The notes under the pieces were generated by a model. The model searched no databases. It worked only from the letters and a program-made list of their open reading frames with translations, and was not told the DNA's origin. A stretch of 64,000 bases of DNA. Source: Halomonas colorata. Its GTDB lineage: Bacteria; Pseudomonadota; Gammaproteobacteria; Pseudomonadales; Halomonadaceae. This document shows, in pieces, positions 27,794 to 43,017 of this stretch. The DNA is taken from the NCBI RefSeq assembly GCF_014897985.1, contig NZ_JABUZA010000009.1, positions 62,001 through 126,000 of the forward strand. The letters are read 5' to 3'. The stretch's first letter is position 1. Each line of letters starts with the position of its first letter. The translations under genes and the position numbers were made by a program.

Positions 27794-28327
27794 ATGTCCA
27801 AACGTTGGTACGTCGTCCACGCCTATTCCGGTTTTGAAAAGCATGTTATGCGCTCGCTGATCGAGCGTGTGAAAATGCACGGTATGGAAGATCGTTTTGG
27901 CGAGATTCTGGTGCCGACGGAAGAAGTCGTTGAGATGCGCGACGGTAAGCGCCGCAAGAGTGAGCGTAAATTCTATCCCGGCTATGTACTGGTCGAGATG
28001 GAAATGGTCGACGAAACATGGCACCTCGTTAATGAAACCCCGCGTGTAATGGGCTTCATTGGCGGAACGAAAGAAAAACCGGCTGCGATCACGACCCGTG
28101 AAGCGGACGCTATTTTGCGCCGCGTTAAAGACGGAACCGACAAGCCGCGGCCCAAAACAATGTTTGAGCCGGGTCAGTCGGTGCGTGTTATCGATGGTCC
28201 GTTCGCTGACTTCAACGGTGTGGTTGAGGAAGTCAACTACGATAAGAGCCGTTTGCAGGTCAGTGTATTGATTTTTGGGCGTGCCACGCCTGTCGAGCTA
28301 GAGTTTTCTCAGGTTGAAAAAGAGTAA
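27794..28327 (+). CDS. nusG: Transcription termination/antitermination factor NusG
   Basis: A 177-residue protein. The NGN domain ([20 protein letters not shown] to about 120) binds the RNA polymerase clamp. The KOW domain ([21 protein letters not shown]) contacts Rho or ribosomal protein S10. ATG 27794 has GGAG upstream and gives the family length; frame extension upstream overlaps secE and is not coding. It couples transcription to translation and aids Rho termination. Confidence 0.97.
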   Translation: MSKRWYVVHAYSGFEKHVMRSLIERVKMHGMEDRFGEILVPTEEVVEMRDGKRRKSERKFYPGYVLVEMEMVDETWHLVNETPRVMGFIGGTKEKPAAITTREADAILRRVKDGTDKPRPKTMFEPGQSVRVIDGPFADFNGVVEEVNYDKSRLQVSVLIFGRATPVELEFSQVEKE

Positions 28328-28444
28328 GCTCGCACGTTAAGAGTAGGGCGCTAATAGCGCCATATATTCGTAAGAGGCAGCCTGTGGCTGTCTCGTTAGT
28401 CCCGGGGAGCCGCAAGGCGCTATTACCCAATTGGAGTATTTACC
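28328..28444 (+). promoter_or_regulatory. rplK-rplA leader region
   Basis: A 117-bp spacer between nusG and rplK holding a 6-bp hairpin (28347-28352 with 28356-28361). In E. coli the corresponding leader carries the L1 autoregulatory site. I could not confirm an L1-binding fold here, so the role is by position only. Confidence 0.35.
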
Positions 28445-28876
28445 ATGGCCAAGAAAGTCCAGGCTTATATCAAACTGCAGGTAGCTGCAGGTAAAGCCAA
28501 TCCAAGTCCGCCCGTAGGCCCCGCGCTGGGTCAGCACGGCGTGAACATCATGGAATTCTGTAAGGCGTTTAACGCCGCGACTCAAGAAATTGAGCCGGGC
28601 CTGCCGACGCCTGTCGTGATCACTGTCTACTCTGACCGTAGCTTCACGTTCGTTACCAAAACGCCGCCTGCTGCCGTGCTGCTGAAAAAAGCCGCTGGTA
28701 TCAAGTCGGGTTCTGGCGAGCCGAACAAGAAGAAGGTCGGCACCGTGACTCGCGAGCAGCTTGAAGAGATCGCCAAGACTAAAGAGCCGGATCTGACGGC
28801 TTCTGATCTCGATGCCGCCGTACGTACTATCGCAGGCAGCGCTCGTAGCATGGGCCTTAACGTGGAGGGTCTCTGA
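28445..28876 (+). CDS. rplK: 50S ribosomal protein L11
   Basis: A 143-residue protein of the GTPase-associated centre. It binds the 1050-1100 region of 23S rRNA, the thiostrepton target, and is needed for RelA activation. The N-terminal domain shows [13 protein letters not shown] with its hinge prolines; the C-terminal RNA-binding domain ends [15 protein letters not shown]. rplA begins 2 bp after its stop. Confidence 0.98.
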   Translation: MAKKVQAYIKLQVAAGKANPSPPVGPALGQHGVNIMEFCKAFNAATQEIEPGLPTPVVITVYSDRSFTFVTKTPPAAVLLKKAAGIKSGSGEPNKKKVGTVTREQLEEIAKTKEPDLTASDLDAAVRTIAGSARSMGLNVEGL

Positions 28877-28878
28877 TC

Positions 28879-29571
28879 ATGGCTAAACTGTCTAAGCGCG
28901 CGAAGGTAATTCGCGAGAAAGTAGATGCCAACAAGGCTTACTCTCTGGAAGAAGCGGTTGCACTGCTTGCTGAGCTGTCTACCGTTAAGTTCAACGAGTC
29001 TGTTGACGTTGCGATCAACCTGGGTGTTGATCCGCGTAAATCTGACCAGGTTGTACGTGGCGCTACCGTTATGCCTAACGGCACCGGTAAAGACGTACGC
29101 GTAGCGGTCTTTACTCAAGGTGCTAACGCCGATGCTGCTAAAGAAGCAGGCGCTGACATTGTGGGTATGGAAGATCTGGCTGAGCAAGTGAAGAAGGGCG
29201 TAATGGACTTTGACGTCGTTATCGCTTCTCCGGATGCTATGCGCGTTGTCGGTCAGCTGGGCCAGATTCTGGGTCCGCGTGGCCTGATGCCCAACCCGAA
29301 AGTCGGCACCGTAACGCCTGACGTTGCGACTGCTGTCAAGAACGCCAAAGCTGGTCAGGTACGCTTCCGTACTGACAAAAACGGCATTATCCACACTACG
29401 CTGGGTAAAGTGACGTTTGATGCGGCTTCTGTTCAAGGCAACCTTGAAGCACTGGTTGCTGACCTTAAGAGGCTCAAGCCGAGCTCCTCTAAAGGTATTT
29501 ACTTTAAGAAAGTCACCCTGTCCACTACCATGGGCCCAGGTCTGACTATCGACCACTCTGCGCTGGTATAA
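28879..29571 (+). CDS. rplA: 50S ribosomal protein L1
   Basis: A 230-residue two-domain protein of the L1 stalk, which moves E-site tRNA. It is also the translational repressor of the L11 operon in E. coli. Family blocks [31 protein letters not shown] and [17 protein letters not shown] are present. Its position directly after rplK supports co-translation. Confidence 0.98.
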   Translation: MAKLSKRAKVIREKVDANKAYSLEEAVALLAELSTVKFNESVDVAINLGVDPRKSDQVVRGATVMPNGTGKDVRVAVFTQGANADAAKEAGADIVGMEDLAEQVKKGVMDFDVVIASPDAMRVVGQLGQILGPRGLMPNPKVGTVTPDVATAVKNAKAGQVRFRTDKNGIIHTTLGKVTFDAASVQGNLEALVADLKRLKPSSSKGIYFKKVTLSTTMGPGLTIDHSALV

Positions 29572-29874
29572 GCAGGTCGTCGACAGGTTTTAAGTAAGAA
29601 CCGAGCAAGAACTTTGCGGTCCTCTGGTTAGGTAAACCTGCCGGAGCACCGTCAAAGACCGCAGGTGCCGCGCTGGATGTCTCATCTCAACGCGGCTTAA
29701 TTGCCTAAAGCGCCTGCGCAGATGGTGTGGCCGCCAGTTGGTTGTAGCTTTTTAGCGACTTCGCTTTCTGGTGAGCACCATCCCCTAAGGCTTCCAGCGC
29801 TGGTTATATCAGGCCTGGAAGAGATGGTAACCTCCGAAGCCTTGAAAAGGTTTCGGCACGAAGGAGTGATCACT
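29572..29874 (+). promoter_or_regulatory. rplJ-rplL leader (L10-L7/L12 autoregulatory region)
   Basis: About 300 bp without a gene before rplJ. The first half folds into a nested hairpin: TGCGGTC (29615-29621) with GACCGCA (29657-29663), then CTCTGG (29622-29627) with CCGGAG (29641-29646). Long leaders at this position bind L10-(L12)4 in E. coli and limit rplJL translation. Identity is by position and structure, not by a covariance search. Confidence 0.55.
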
Positions 29875-30378
29875 GTGCCACTAGCACTTGAAGGCAAGAA
29901 AGCGATTGTTGCCGAGGTCAGTGAAGCGGCCAAGGGCGCACTCTCCGTCGTAGTTGCCGATTCTCGCGGTGTAACGGTCGGTAAAATGACCGATCTGCGT
30001 AAGCAGGCACGTGAGAATGGTGTAGAGCTGCGCGTTGTTCGCAACACGCTGGCTCGCCGCGCCCTCGAGGGCACTCAGTGGGAGTGTCTGAACGAGAGCT
30101 TTGTTGGTCCGACTCTGTTGGCTTTCTCTACTGATCATCCGGGCGCTGCCGCTCGCTTGTTCAAAGATTTTGCTAAAACTGAGCAGAACTTCGAAGTGAA
30201 GGCGTTGGCCTACGAAGGCGAACTGATCCCGGCTGCTGACATCGACCGTCTGGCAACCCTGCCGACTTACAACGAAGCAATTGCCAAGTTGATGTCGGTA
30301 ATGAAAGAAGCCTCCGCTGGCAAGCTGGTTCGTACCCTGGCCGCCCTGCGCGATCAGAAGCAAGAAGAAGCTGCGTAA
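29875..30378 (+). CDS. rplJ: 50S ribosomal protein L10
   Basis: A 167-residue protein forming the base of the L7/L12 stalk. The start is GTG 29875 with AAGGAG at 29861-29866, giving [21 protein letters not shown], which matches the E. coli L10 N-terminus. A longer in-frame reading from about 29701 runs through the leader and is not expected to be protein. The C-terminal helix that binds L12 dimers is near [13 protein letters not shown]. Confidence 0.97.
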   Translation: MPLALEGKKAIVAEVSEAAKGALSVVVADSRGVTVGKMTDLRKQARENGVELRVVRNTLARRALEGTQWECLNESFVGPTLLAFSTDHPGAAARLFKDFAKTEQNFEVKALAYEGELIPAADIDRLATLPTYNEAIAKLMSVMKEASAGKLVRTLAALRDQKQEEAA

Positions 30379-30489
30379 GCAGACCTTTTTGCAGGCGGCG
30401 TGAACGCTATGCCGATTGCGTTGCCTGAACCGAGCAATGAATCCTGAGTCCTCGGCCGACCGAGACTCCCGCAAAGTTAGGAATGAAAA

Positions 30490-30861
30490 ATGGCACTGTC
30501 TAAAGACGATATCATCAATGCTGTAGCCGACATGTCCGTAATGGAAGTTGTTGAGCTGATCGAAGCAATGGAAGAGAAGTTCGGCGTATCAGCTGCTGCA
30601 GCTGTTATGGCTGGCCCGGCTGCTGGCGGCGAAGCTGCTGCAGAAGAGCAAACCGAGTTTGACCTGGTTCTGACCGCTGCTGGTGACAAGAAAGTTAACG
30701 TCATCAAAGCCGTTCGTGAAATCACTGGTCTTGGCCTGAAAGAAGCTAAAGGCGCTGTTGACGGCGCTCCGGCAACTATCAAAGAAGCCATGTCCAAAGA
30801 CGACGCAGAAGCAGCAAAAGCGAAGTTGGAAGAAGCGGGCGCAAGCGTCGAGCTCAAGTAA
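30490..30861 (+). CDS. rplL: 50S ribosomal protein L7/L12
   Basis: A 123-residue acidic stalk protein, present in several copies per ribosome, which recruits translational GTPases. The N-terminal dimerisation helices are followed by an Ala/Gly-rich hinge (about 36-52) and the C-terminal factor-binding domain ([23 protein letters not shown]). It lies 111 bp after rplJ. Confidence 0.98.
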   Translation: MALSKDDIINAVADMSVMEVVELIEAMEEKFGVSAAAAVMAGPAAGGEAAAEEQTEFDLVLTAAGDKKVNVIKAVREITGLGLKEAKGAVDGAPATIKEAMSKDDAEAAKAKLEEAGASVELK

Positions 30862-30901
30862 TTCTTGTGCTGACGGCTTTACGCGCTGCGTAAGCTTCCA
30901 C

Positions 30902-30936
30902 GGCTGGCGGCGGGTTTTCCCGCTGCCGGCCTTTTT
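30902..30936 (+). terminator. Attenuator/terminator between rplL and rpoB
   Basis: A 13-bp stem with two G-U pairs (30902-30914 with 30919-30931), TTTT loop and five T. Its position matches the partial attenuator in the E. coli rplL-rpoB spacer, which lowers rpoBC transcription relative to ribosomal protein genes. Confidence 0.85.
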
Positions 30937-31118
30937 CTGTTGCAACTTATAGGTTGTTACAGAAACACAGTAATACCGTTGTTGTAATACTGTTATCGAT
31001 CAAGATTTTCGACGGCGAGCTACCGATTTAGGAGCTTGCTGTCTGCGTCTGACACGCCCGCGCAGGGCAGCGATGACCACGCATCGGTCACCCATGGTGA
31101 ACAAGCTGGGGAATACAG

Positions 31119-34100
31119 ATGGCTTACTCATATACTGAGAAAAAACGCATCCGCAAGGATTTCGGCAAACTGCCCCAAGTGATGGATGTGCCTTACTTGC
31201 TGGCCATCCAGCTTGATTCCTATTACGACTTTCTCCAGCAAGATCGTTCGCCTGACGAGCGTCACGAAGTTGGCCTGCATGCGGCGTTCAAGTCCGTGTT
31301 TCCGATCGAGAGTTTCTCGGGTAACGCAGCACTTGAGTACGTTAGCTACCGTTTTGGCACGCCGGCGTTCGATGTTAAGGAGTGTCAGCTGCGCGGCGTG
31401 ACGTATTCCGCCCCGCTGCGCGTCAAGGTTCGCTTGATCATTTATGATCGCGATTCCTCGAACAAGGCAATCAAGGATATTAAAGAGCAAGAAGTCTACA
31501 TGGGGGAAATCCCCCTGATGACTGAGAACGGTACCTTTGTGATCAACGGTACTGAGCGGGTTATCGTTTCCCAGCTCCACCGCTCGCCCGGTGTGTTCTT
31601 CGATCACGACAAAGGTAAGAGCCACTCCTCAGGCAAGTTGCTCTACTCTGCCCGCGTAATTCCTTACCGTGGCTCTTGGTTGGACTTTGAGTTCGACCCG
31701 AAAGACAACGTGTTCGTGCGTATTGACCGTCGCCGTAAACTGCCGGCTTCGGTACTAATGCGTGCGCTCGGCATGAGCACTGAAGAAATTCTTAGTGAAT
31801 TCTTCGAAACTAGCGTATTCCACATTGAGAAATCCGGTTTCTCTGTGGAGCTGGTGCCGTCGCGCCTGCGCGGTGAAACCGCCACCTTTGACATTAAAGA
31901 TGGCAGCGGCGAGCTGATTGTTGAAGAAGGTCGTCGGATCACTCAGAAGCACATTCGTCAGCTTGAAAAAGCCGGCCTTGAGCGTCTGGACGTGCCGATG
32001 GAGTACCTGTTCGGCAAAACGCTGGCCCACGATCAAGTGGATACCAAGACCGGCGAGCTGATCTGCCCGTGTAATACTGAAATTACCCCTGAAGTGCTTG
32101 AGCGTATGGCTCAGGGCGGTATCACGCGCATTGAAACGCTTTACACCAACGACCTGGATTGCGGCTCGTTCATTTCCGACACCCTGAAGTTGGATACGAC
32201 CGGATCGGCGTTGGAAGCGCTGGTTGAAATTTACCGCATGATGCGTCCCGGCGAGCCGCCCACTAAAGAGTCGGCTGAAACGCTGTTCCACAACCTGTTC
32301 TTTACTGAAGATCGCTACGATCTTTCAGGTGTGGGCCGCATGAAGTTTAACCGTCGTCTGCGTCGCGAAGCCGACACGGGTTCCGGCGTGCTGGACCGCA
32401 AAGACATTCTCGACGTACTGCGCGAGCTGATCAATATTCGTAACGGCTTCGGTGACGTCGACGATATCGATCACCTGGGTAACCGTCGTATTCGCTGCGT
32501 AGGCGAAATGGCCGAAAACCAATTCCGTGTAGGTCTGGTGCGTGTTGAGCGTGCGGTCAAAGAGCGTCTTTCCATGGCGGAAAGCGAAGGCCTAATGCCG
32601 CAGGATCTGATCAACGCCAAACCGGTTGCAGCGGCGGTGAAAGAGTTCTTCGGTTCAAGCCAGCTGTCCCAGTTTATGGACCAGAACAACCCGCTTTCGG
32701 AAGTTACCCACAAGCGTCGCGTGTCTGCACTCGGCCCGGGTGGTTTGACCCGTGAGCGCGCTGGCTTTGAGGTGCGCGACGTACACGCCACGCACTACGG
32801 TCGTCTGTGCCCCATCGAGACACCTGAAGGCCCGAACATCGGTCTGATCAACTCGCTGGCCACTTACAGCCACACCAACAGCTACGGCTTCCTTGAAACG
32901 CCGTACCGTAAGGTTAATGCCGGTCAGGTAACTGACGATATCGTTCACCTGTCAGCGATCGAAGAGGGCGACTTTGTTATCGCCCAGGCATCTGCTGCTG
33001 TGGATGAGTCCAACAAGCTTTCTGACGACCTGGTTCAGGTACGTCACCGTGGTGAAACCACCTTCATGCGTCCTGAGCAAGTGACGCTGATGGACGTTTC
33101 TCCGCGTCAGGTTGTATCGGTGGCGGCTGCCCTGATTCCGTTCCTGGAGCACGATGATGCTAACCGCGCCTTGATGGGTGCGAACATGCAGCGTCAGGCC
33201 GTTCCTACTCTGCGTGCTGACAAGCCGCTTGTGGGAACCGGCATGGAGCGTTTCGTGGCACGTGACTCCGGCGTATGTGCCGTGGCGCGTCGTGGCGGTG
33301 TTATCGACTCGGTAGATGCACGTCGTGTGGTGGTACGGGTTAGCGAAGATGAGATCATCGGCGGTGAAGCCGGCGTTGATATCTACAACCTGACCAAGTA
33401 CACCCGTTCGAACCAGAACACCTGTATGAACCAGCGCCCCATCGTGCGTCCTGGTGACAGCGTTGCGCGCGGCGATATTCTCGCCGACGGCCCGTCTGTC
33501 GATATGGGTGATCTGGCACTCGGTCAGAACATGCGTATCGCGTTCATGCCCTGGAACGGCTACAACTTCGAGGACTCCATCCTGCTATCTGAGCGGGTGG
33601 TTCAAGAAGACCGTTTCACCACGATCCATATTCAGGAACTGACCTGTGTGTCTCGCGACACCAAGCTGGGGCCGGAAGAGATCACCTCTGATATTCCCAA
33701 TGTCGGTGAATCCGCACTGGGCAAATTGGACGAGGCGGGCGTTGTTTACATCGGTGCTGAAGTTGGCCCGGGCGACATTCTGGTCGGTAAGGTAACGCCG
33801 AAGGGCGAAACCCAGCTGACGCCAGAAGAGAAGCTGCTGCGTGCGATCTTCGGTGAGAAGGCGTCTGATGTTAAAGATACCTCCCTGCGTGCTCCTACGG
33901 GCATGAAAGGTACGGTTATCGACGTTCAGGTGTTCACTCGCGACGGCGTGGAAAAAGATTCACGTGCGCTCTCCATCGAGCAAATGCAGCTGGATGAAGT
34001 GCGTAAGGACCTGCAGGAAACCTACCGTATTGCTGAAGATGCAACGTTTGAGCGTCTGCAGCGTACGCTGGATGGCCAAGCCGTTAACGGCGGCCCGAAC

Positions 34101-35195
34101 CTCAAGAAAGGCGACGTGCTGGACGAGGCTTACCTCGACGAGCTGCCGCGTCAGCAGTGGTTCAAACTGCGCATGCAGGATGAGTCCTACAATGAGCTTC
34201 TGGCCCAGGCCGACGAGCAGCTGGAAAACCGTCGTAAAGAGATGGATGAGCGTTTCGAAGATAAGAAACGCAAGTTGACCCAGGGCGATGATCTGGCGCC
34301 TGGCGTTCTCAAAATCGTCAAGGTTTACATGGCGGTCAAGCGTCGCATCCAGCCAGGCGACAAGATGGCCGGTCGTCACGGTAACAAAGGTGTTATCTCC
34401 GCGATCATGCCGATCGAAGACATGCCATTCGACGAGAAGGGCGAACCGGTCGACGTGGTACTTAACCCGCTGGGTGTACCGTCACGTATGAACGTGGGTC
34501 AGATTCTGGAAACCCACCTGGGTATGGCGGCACGTGGGCTGGGTGTCAAGATTGACGCTATGCTCCGCGATGCGCGTGGCCAGCAGGTTGCCGAGATTCG
34601 TGACTTCCTGGGGCAGGTGTACAACACGCCGGGTGCTCGCGCTGAAGATCTGGACTCGCTCAGTGATGAAGAAGTCATTGCGCTGGCCAAGAACCTTAAA
34701 GGCGGTGTGCCCATGGCCACGCCGGTATTTGATGGTGCCAAAGAGCACGAAATCAAACACCTGCTGAAGCTTGCGGACATCCCTGAGTCAGGTCAGATGA
34801 AACTGCACGATGGCCGTACCGGTGATGCGTTTGATCGCCCGGTAACCGTCGGCTACATGTACATGCTGAAACTGAACCACCTGGTAGACGACAAGATGCA
34901 CGCTCGTTCTACCGGCTCTTACTCGCTGGTTACCCAGCAGCCCTTGGGTGGTAAAGCACAGTTCGGTGGTCAGCGCTTTGGTGAGATGGAAGTGTGGGCG
35001 CTGGAAGCCTATGGCGCGGCCTACACCCTGCAAGAGATGCTCACCGTCAAATCGGACGACGTCGAAGGCCGCACCAAGATGTACAAAAACATCGTGGATG
35101 GCGACCACACCATGCAGGCAGGCATGCCGGAATCCTTCAATGTACTCGTGAAGGAAATCCGCTCGCTGGGCATCGATATCGAGTTAGAGAGCTAG
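31119..35195 (+). CDS. rpoB: DNA-directed RNA polymerase subunit beta
   Basis: A 1358-residue core polymerase subunit (E. coli 1342). The rifampicin pocket reads [20 protein letters not shown] then VSALGPGG, with the wild-type residues at E. coli positions Gln513, Asp516, His526 and Ser531, so no resistance substitution is visible there. Other landmarks are [11 protein letters not shown], the [21 protein letters not shown] region and [24 protein letters not shown] near the C-terminus. rpoC starts 10 bp after its stop. Confidence 0.99.
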   Translation: MAYSYTEKKRIRKDFGKLPQVMDVPYLLAIQLDSYYDFLQQDRSPDERHEVGLHAAFKSVFPIESFSGNAALEYVSYRFGTPAFDVKECQLRGVTYSAPLRVKVRLIIYDRDSSNKAIKDIKEQEVYMGEIPLMTENGTFVINGTERVIVSQLHRSPGVFFDHDKGKSHSSGKLLYSARVIPYRGSWLDFEFDPKDNVFVRIDRRRKLPASVLMRALGMSTEEILSEFFETSVFHIEKSGFSVELVPSRLRGETATFDIKDGSGELIVEEGRRITQKHIRQLEKAGLERLDVPMEYLFGKTLAHDQVDTKTGELICPCNTEITPEVLERMAQGGITRIETLYTNDLDCGSFISDTLKLDTTGSALEALVEIYRMMRPGEPPTKESAETLFHNLFFTEDRYDLSGVGRMKFNRRLRREADTGSGVLDRKDILDVLRELINIRNGFGDVDDIDHLGNRRIRCVGEMAENQFRVGLVRVERAVKERLSMAESEGLMPQDLINAKPVAAAVKEFFGSSQLSQFMDQNNPLSEVTHKRRVSALGPGGLTRERAGFEVRDVHATHYGRLCPIETPEGPNIGLINSLATYSHTNSYGFLETPYRKVNAGQVTDDIVHLSAIEEGDFVIAQASAAVDESNKLSDDLVQVRHRGETTFMRPEQVTLMDVSPRQVVSVAAALIPFLEHDDANRALMGANMQRQAVPTLRADKPLVGTGMERFVARDSGVCAVARRGGVIDSVDARRVVVRVSEDEIIGGEAGVDIYNLTKYTRSNQNTCMNQRPIVRPGDSVARGDILADGPSVDMGDLALGQNMRIAFMPWNGYNFEDSILLSERVVQEDRFTTIHIQELTCVSRDTKLGPEEITSDIPNVGESALGKLDEAGVVYIGAEVGPGDILVGKVTPKGETQLTPEEKLLRAIFGEKASDVKDTSLRAPTGMKGTVIDVQVFTRDGVEKDSRALSIEQMQLDEVRKDLQETYRIAEDATFERLQRTLDGQAVNGGPNLKKGDVLDEAYLDELPRQQWFKLRMQDESYNELLAQADEQLENRRKEMDERFEDKKRKLTQGDDLAPGVLKIVKVYMAVKRRIQPGDKMAGRHGNKGVISAIMPIEDMPFDEKGEPVDVVLNPLGVPSRMNVGQILETHLGMAARGLGVKIDAMLRDARGQQVAEIRDFLGQVYNTPGARAEDLDSLSDEEVIALAKNLKGGVPMATPVFDGAKEHEIKHLLKLADIPESGQMKLHDGRTGDAFDRPVTVGYMYMLKLNHLVDDKMHARSTGSYSLVTQQPLGGKAQFGGQRFGEMEVWALEAYGAAYTLQEMLTVKSDDVEGRTKMYKNIVDGDHTMQAGMPESFNVLVKEIRSLGIDIELES

Positions 35196-35205
35196 GAGCC
35201 GTGCT

Positions 35206-39420
<4,215 letters not shown>

Positions 39421-39444
39421 AACCGAGTAGTAAAAAATGAGTAT

Positions 39445-39509
39445 CTGATCCTAGAGCCGTTAACTTGCCGGTTAAACCGCCGGCAAGACTTGACGGCGCC
39501 TAGGATCAG
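39445..39509 (+). terminator. Extended three-segment hairpin between rpoC and rpsL
   Basis: Three nested stems: 39445-39454 with 39500-39509 (10 bp), 39456-39463 with 39490-39497 (8 bp, one G-U), and 39464-39471 with 39480-39487 (8 bp). They are separated by a 1x2 internal loop and a 2-nt bulge and capped by 8 nt. No T-run follows, so it could be a Rho-independent-like stop, an RNase III processing site or a transcript stabiliser at the rpoBC-str boundary. Confidence 0.75.
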
Positions 39510-39608
39510 CCTTTAGAATGCGCAGCCTTTAACAGTGGGGTGGGTGCGCCCGCATCCGCTGCCCGTATTTGTTGAAGGCTAGGCAACCATTGGAGTCAGC
39601 TAAACACC

Positions 39609-39983
39609 ATGGCAACGATTAATCAGCTAGTGCGCAAGCCGCGCAAGCGCCCCGTTACTAAAAGTGACGTGCCCGCGCTGCAAGCTTGTCCGCAAAAACG
39701 CGGCGTATGTACGCGTGTATACACTACTACCCCTAAGAAGCCGAACTCGGCCCTGCGTAAGGTTTGCCGTGTGCGCCTGACCAACGGTTTCGAAGTTTCT
39801 TCTTACATCGGTGGTGAAGGTCACAACCTGCAAGAGCACTCTGTTGTTCTGATTCGCGGCGGTCGTGTCAAGGATTTGCCAGGTGTGCGTTATCACACCG
39901 TTCGTGGCGCCCTGGACACCTCTGGCGTACAGAACCGTAAGCAGGGTCGTTCCAAGTACGGTACCAAGAAGCCGAAGTCCTAA
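39609..39983 (+). CDS. rpsL: 30S ribosomal protein S12
   Basis: A 124-residue decoding-centre protein, first gene of the str operon. The loops governing accuracy and streptomycin sensitivity read [11 protein letters not shown] and [13 protein letters not shown], with the wild-type lysines (E. coli Lys43 and Lys88), so no streptomycin-resistance substitution is seen. ATG 39609 follows a GGAG ribosome-binding site. Confidence 0.99.
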   Translation: MATINQLVRKPRKRPVTKSDVPALQACPQKRGVCTRVYTTTPKKPNSALRKVCRVRLTNGFEVSSYIGGEGHNLQEHSVVLIRGGRVKDLPGVRYHTVRGALDTSGVQNRKQGRSKYGTKKPKS

Positions 39984-40146
39984 GTTCTGGGCGTCAAGGC
40001 TGCTTGAGACGGTGCTGTATTTCCGTCTGTTATCTTTAACACGAATATATGACGGTCTGATAAGAGTAAGGTCGGGCGGCGCTAAGCGCCGAAAGCCTAG
40101 CGCGAGTTCCGGGTTTACCTGAAGGATCCTTAATTGAGGGCTTATC

Positions 40147-40617
40147 ATGCCTAGAAGAAGAGTTGTAGCTAAACGCGAAATCCTGCCGGATCCTAAGTTC
40201 GGAAGTGAGCGTCTGGCGAAGTTCATGAACCACCTGATGGTCAGCGGCAAGAAGTCCATAGCTGAGCGCATCGTTTATGGTGCGTTGGACAAGGTTGCCG
40301 AGCGTAGTAGTGAAGAGCCGCTGGAAATCTTCGACAAAGCGCTGGAAACCATCCAGCCGATGGTCGAAGTGAAGTCGCGCCGCGTAGGTGGTGCGACCTA
40401 TCAGGTGCCGGTTGAAGTTCGTCCGTCTCGCCGTCAAGCGCTCGCTATGCGCTGGCTGGTGGACGCGGCGCGTCGTCGCGGTGAGAAAACGATGGTACAG
40501 CGTCTGGCAGGCGAAATGCTGGATGCGGCAGAAGGGAAAGGTTCAGCCGTTAAGAAGCGCGAAGACGTGCATCGTATGGCCGAAGCCAACAAAGCTTTCT
40601 CGCACTATCGTTTCTAA
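40147..40617 (+). CDS. rpsG: 30S ribosomal protein S7
   Basis: A 156-residue primary 16S-binding protein that nucleates the 30S head and, in E. coli, represses the str operon. Blocks [32 protein letters not shown] [14 protein letters not shown] and ALRWL-like AMRWLVDAA are present. The last codons and stop are part of a 15-bp tandem duplication. A 163-bp spacer with no gene separates it from rpsL. Confidence 0.98.
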   Translation: MPRRRVVAKREILPDPKFGSERLAKFMNHLMVSGKKSIAERIVYGALDKVAERSSEEPLEIFDKALETIQPMVEVKSRRVGGATYQVPVEVRPSRRQALAMRWLVDAARRRGEKTMVQRLAGEMLDAAEGKGSAVKKREDVHRMAEANKAFSHYRF

Positions 40618-40649
40618 GAGCGTCGTTTCTAAGAGCGTCGTTTCTAAGA
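40608..40649. repeat. 15-bp tandem repeat spanning the rpsG stop codon
   Basis: Units at 40608-40622 and 40623-40637 are identical and a third partial copy runs 40638-40649. Each contains TTTCTAA, so the rpsG stop codon is repeated out to the spacer. It looks like local slippage duplication at the gene's 3' end. Confidence 0.9.
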
Positions 40650-40770
40650 AAGACGATTCGACGTACGGCGTTTGTAAGCGCAGTGTTTGTAGAGTTCGCG
40701 TTTATATATGCACGTTGTTTCAGCAGGGCGTCATTGAAAGTGTTAAGTCGAGTCGCTTTGTTGCAACACC

Positions 40771-40799
40771 CCGCCGTTATCATTTTGTGATAGCGGCGG
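40771..40799 (+). other. Hairpin in the rpsG-fusA spacer
   Basis: A 12-bp stem with one G-U pair (40771-40782 with 40788-40799) and 5-nt loop TTTTG, 65 bp before fusA. It has no U-tract. It may be a leader structure for fusA; a role is not established. Confidence 0.6.
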
Positions 40800-40864
40800 T
40801 AGCGTAAGGCTCACTTTTGCCGCTGCTAAATTAACGAGCATCGCCAACTAACGGGAGTTTCACC

Positions 40865-42988
40865 GTGGCACGCAAGACACCACTTAAGCGTTATCGCAAT
40901 ATTGGTATCGTAGCGCACGTCGACGCGGGTAAAACCACGACGACCGAGCGTGTACTGTTCTACACCGGTCTTTCTCACAAAGTGGGCGAAGTGCACGACG
41001 GTGCGGCGACGACTGACTGGATGGAGCAGGAGCAGGAGCGTGGTATTACTATCACCTCAGCTGCTGTAACTACCTTCTGGCAGGGTATGGCCAAGCAGTT
41101 CGACGAGCACCGTATCAACATCATCGATACACCTGGGCACGTTGACTTCACTATCGAAGTTGAGCGTTCGCTGCGTGTTCTTGATGGCGCGGTCGTTGTA
41201 CTGTGCGGTTCTTCCGGCGTTCAGCCGCAGACCGAAACCGTATGGCGTCAGGCCAATAAGTACGAAGTACCGCGTATGGTCTTCGTCAACAAGATGGACC
41301 GTACCGGCGCTGATTTCTTCATGGTTGTAGACCAGTTGAAAGAGCGTCTGGGTGCGAATGCCGTGCCGATCCAGATTAACTGGGGTACGGAAGAAGACTT
41401 TAAAGGTGTTGTCGACCTAATTCAGATGAAGGCTATTCTGTGGGATGAGGCTAGCCTGGGTATGAATTTTGACCTCGTGGATATTCCGGCTGAGCTGCAA
41501 GAAACTGCCGAGAAATATCGCGAGCAAATGGTTGAAGCGGCTGCCGAAGGCTCTGACGAGCTGATGGAGAAGTACCTGGAAGGTGGTGAGCTTTCGATCG
41601 AAGAGATCAAGGCTGGCCTTCGTGCACGTACTCTGGCTAACGACATTGTTCTGGTTACCTGTGGTTCTGCCTTTAAGAACAAAGGCGTTCAGGCAGTGCT
41701 GGACGGCATTATCGAATACATGCCTTCGCCGACTGAAGTTAAGGCGATCGAAGGTGAGCTGGACGATAAAGACGGCACCATCGCTACTCGTGTGGCCGAT
41801 GATGATGCTCCGTTTGCGGCGTTGGCATTCAAGATCGCGACCGACCCCTTCGTTGGTACGCTGACCTTTATCCGCGTCTACTCGGGCGTTCTGAAGTCTG
41901 GTGACGGTGTATATAACTCCGTTAAGCAGAAGAAAGAGCGTGTGGGTCGTATCGTTCAGATGCACGCCAACTCGCGTGAAGAGATCAAAGAGATCCTGGC
42001 GGGCGATATTGCAGCGTGTATCGGCCTGAAAGACGTCACCACGGGTGACACACTGTGCGATATCGATAACAAAATTGTTCTCGAGCGCATGGAGTTCCCG
42101 GATCCGGTTATCTCGGTAGCCGTTGAGCCGAAGACCAAGTCCGACCAGGAAAAAATGGGTATTGCACTGGGCAAGTTGGCCCAGGAAGATCCCTCTTTCC
42201 AGGTTAAAACCGACGAAGAAACCGGCCAGACCATCATCTCTGGTATGGGCGAGCTCCACCTGGACATTATCGTTGACCGTATGCGTCGCGAGTTCAAGGT
42301 TGAAGCTAATATCGGTAAGCCGCAGGTAGCGTACCGCGAAACTATTCGTGGCAGCGTTGAGCAGGAAGGTAAGTTTGTACGTCAGTCTGGTGGTCGTGGT
42401 CAGTACGGTCACGTTTGGCTACGTATCGAGCCGCTGACTGCTGAAGAGAAGGGTGAAGGCGAAGCTGAGATTTTCTTCAAATTCAACTCTGAAATCGTAG
42501 GTGGCACGGTTCCCAAGGAATACGTCCCCGCGGTTGAGAAAGGTGCTTACGAGCAGCTTAAAAACGGTGTCATCGCGGGTTACCCGATGATCGACGTTAA
42601 AGTGTCGCTGTTCGATGGCTCTTTCCATGACGTAGACTCTAACGAGACTGCGTTCAAGATTGCTTCTTCTATGGCAGTGAAGGAAGGTGCCAGGAAGGCC
42701 AAGGCCGTGCTGCTGGAGCCGGTGATGAAGGTCGAAATCGTGACTCCCGAAGAATTTATGGGTGACGTCATGGGCGACCTGAGCCGTCGTCGCGGTCTGG
42801 TGCAGGGCATGGATGACTCTTCTGCAGGTAAAGTCATTCGTGCAACGGTGCCGCTGGGTGAGATGTTCGGTTACGCAACCGACCTGCGCTCACAAACCCA
42901 GGGCCGTGCGAGCTACTCTATGGAGTTCTCGAAGTACGACGAGGCGCCCTCCAGCGTCGTTGAAGCCGTCATCAATCAAAACGGTTAA
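40865..42988 (+). CDS. fusA: Elongation factor G
   Basis: A 707-residue translocase GTPase. GTG 40865 follows GGGAG. G motifs are [22 protein letters not shown] and [10 protein letters not shown]. Domain IV carries the [10 protein letters not shown] tip segment that enters the decoding site. Length matches EF-G1 (about 700). It lies 247 bp after rpsG, an unusually long gap for this pair, and 29 bp before tuf. Confidence 0.99.
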   Translation: MARKTPLKRYRNIGIVAHVDAGKTTTTERVLFYTGLSHKVGEVHDGAATTDWMEQEQERGITITSAAVTTFWQGMAKQFDEHRINIIDTPGHVDFTIEVERSLRVLDGAVVVLCGSSGVQPQTETVWRQANKYEVPRMVFVNKMDRTGADFFMVVDQLKERLGANAVPIQINWGTEEDFKGVVDLIQMKAILWDEASLGMNFDLVDIPAELQETAEKYREQMVEAAAEGSDELMEKYLEGGELSIEEIKAGLRARTLANDIVLVTCGSAFKNKGVQAVLDGIIEYMPSPTEVKAIEGELDDKDGTIATRVADDDAPFAALAFKIATDPFVGTLTFIRVYSGVLKSGDGVYNSVKQKKERVGRIVQMHANSREEIKEILAGDIAACIGLKDVTTGDTLCDIDNKIVLERMEFPDPVISVAVEPKTKSDQEKMGIALGKLAQEDPSFQVKTDEETGQTIISGMGELHLDIIVDRMRREFKVEANIGKPQVAYRETIRGSVEQEGKFVRQSGGRGQYGHVWLRIEPLTAEEKGEGEAEIFFKFNSEIVGGTVPKEYVPAVEKGAYEQLKNGVIAGYPMIDVKVSLFDGSFHDVDSNETAFKIASSMAVKEGARKAKAVLLEPVMKVEIVTPEEFMGDVMGDLSRRRGLVQGMDDSSAGKVIRATVPLGEMFGYATDLRSQTQGRASYSMEFSKYDEAPSSVVEAVINQNG

Positions 42989-43017
42989 CCGTTAGCTAAC
43001 GTAAAGAGGTTATAGCA

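Noticed and set aside
29701-29874. Extended N-terminus of L10
   Set aside because: The E. coli-like L10 sequence starts at GTG 29875 with AAGGAG upstream; the extension lies in the leader RNA.
31119-35195. Rifampicin-resistance substitution in rpoB, or streptomycin resistance in rpsL
   Set aside because: The residues at the main resistance positions (rpoB 513, 516, 526, 531; rpsL 43, 88; E. coli numbering) are wild-type.
41417-42412. A 331-codon open frame antisense to fusA
   Set aside because: Lies wholly inside fusA on the other strand, has no domain resemblance, and is explained by the strong codon bias of a highly expressed gene. The same holds for antisense frames over tuf (42985-43986) and rplA (28627-29556).
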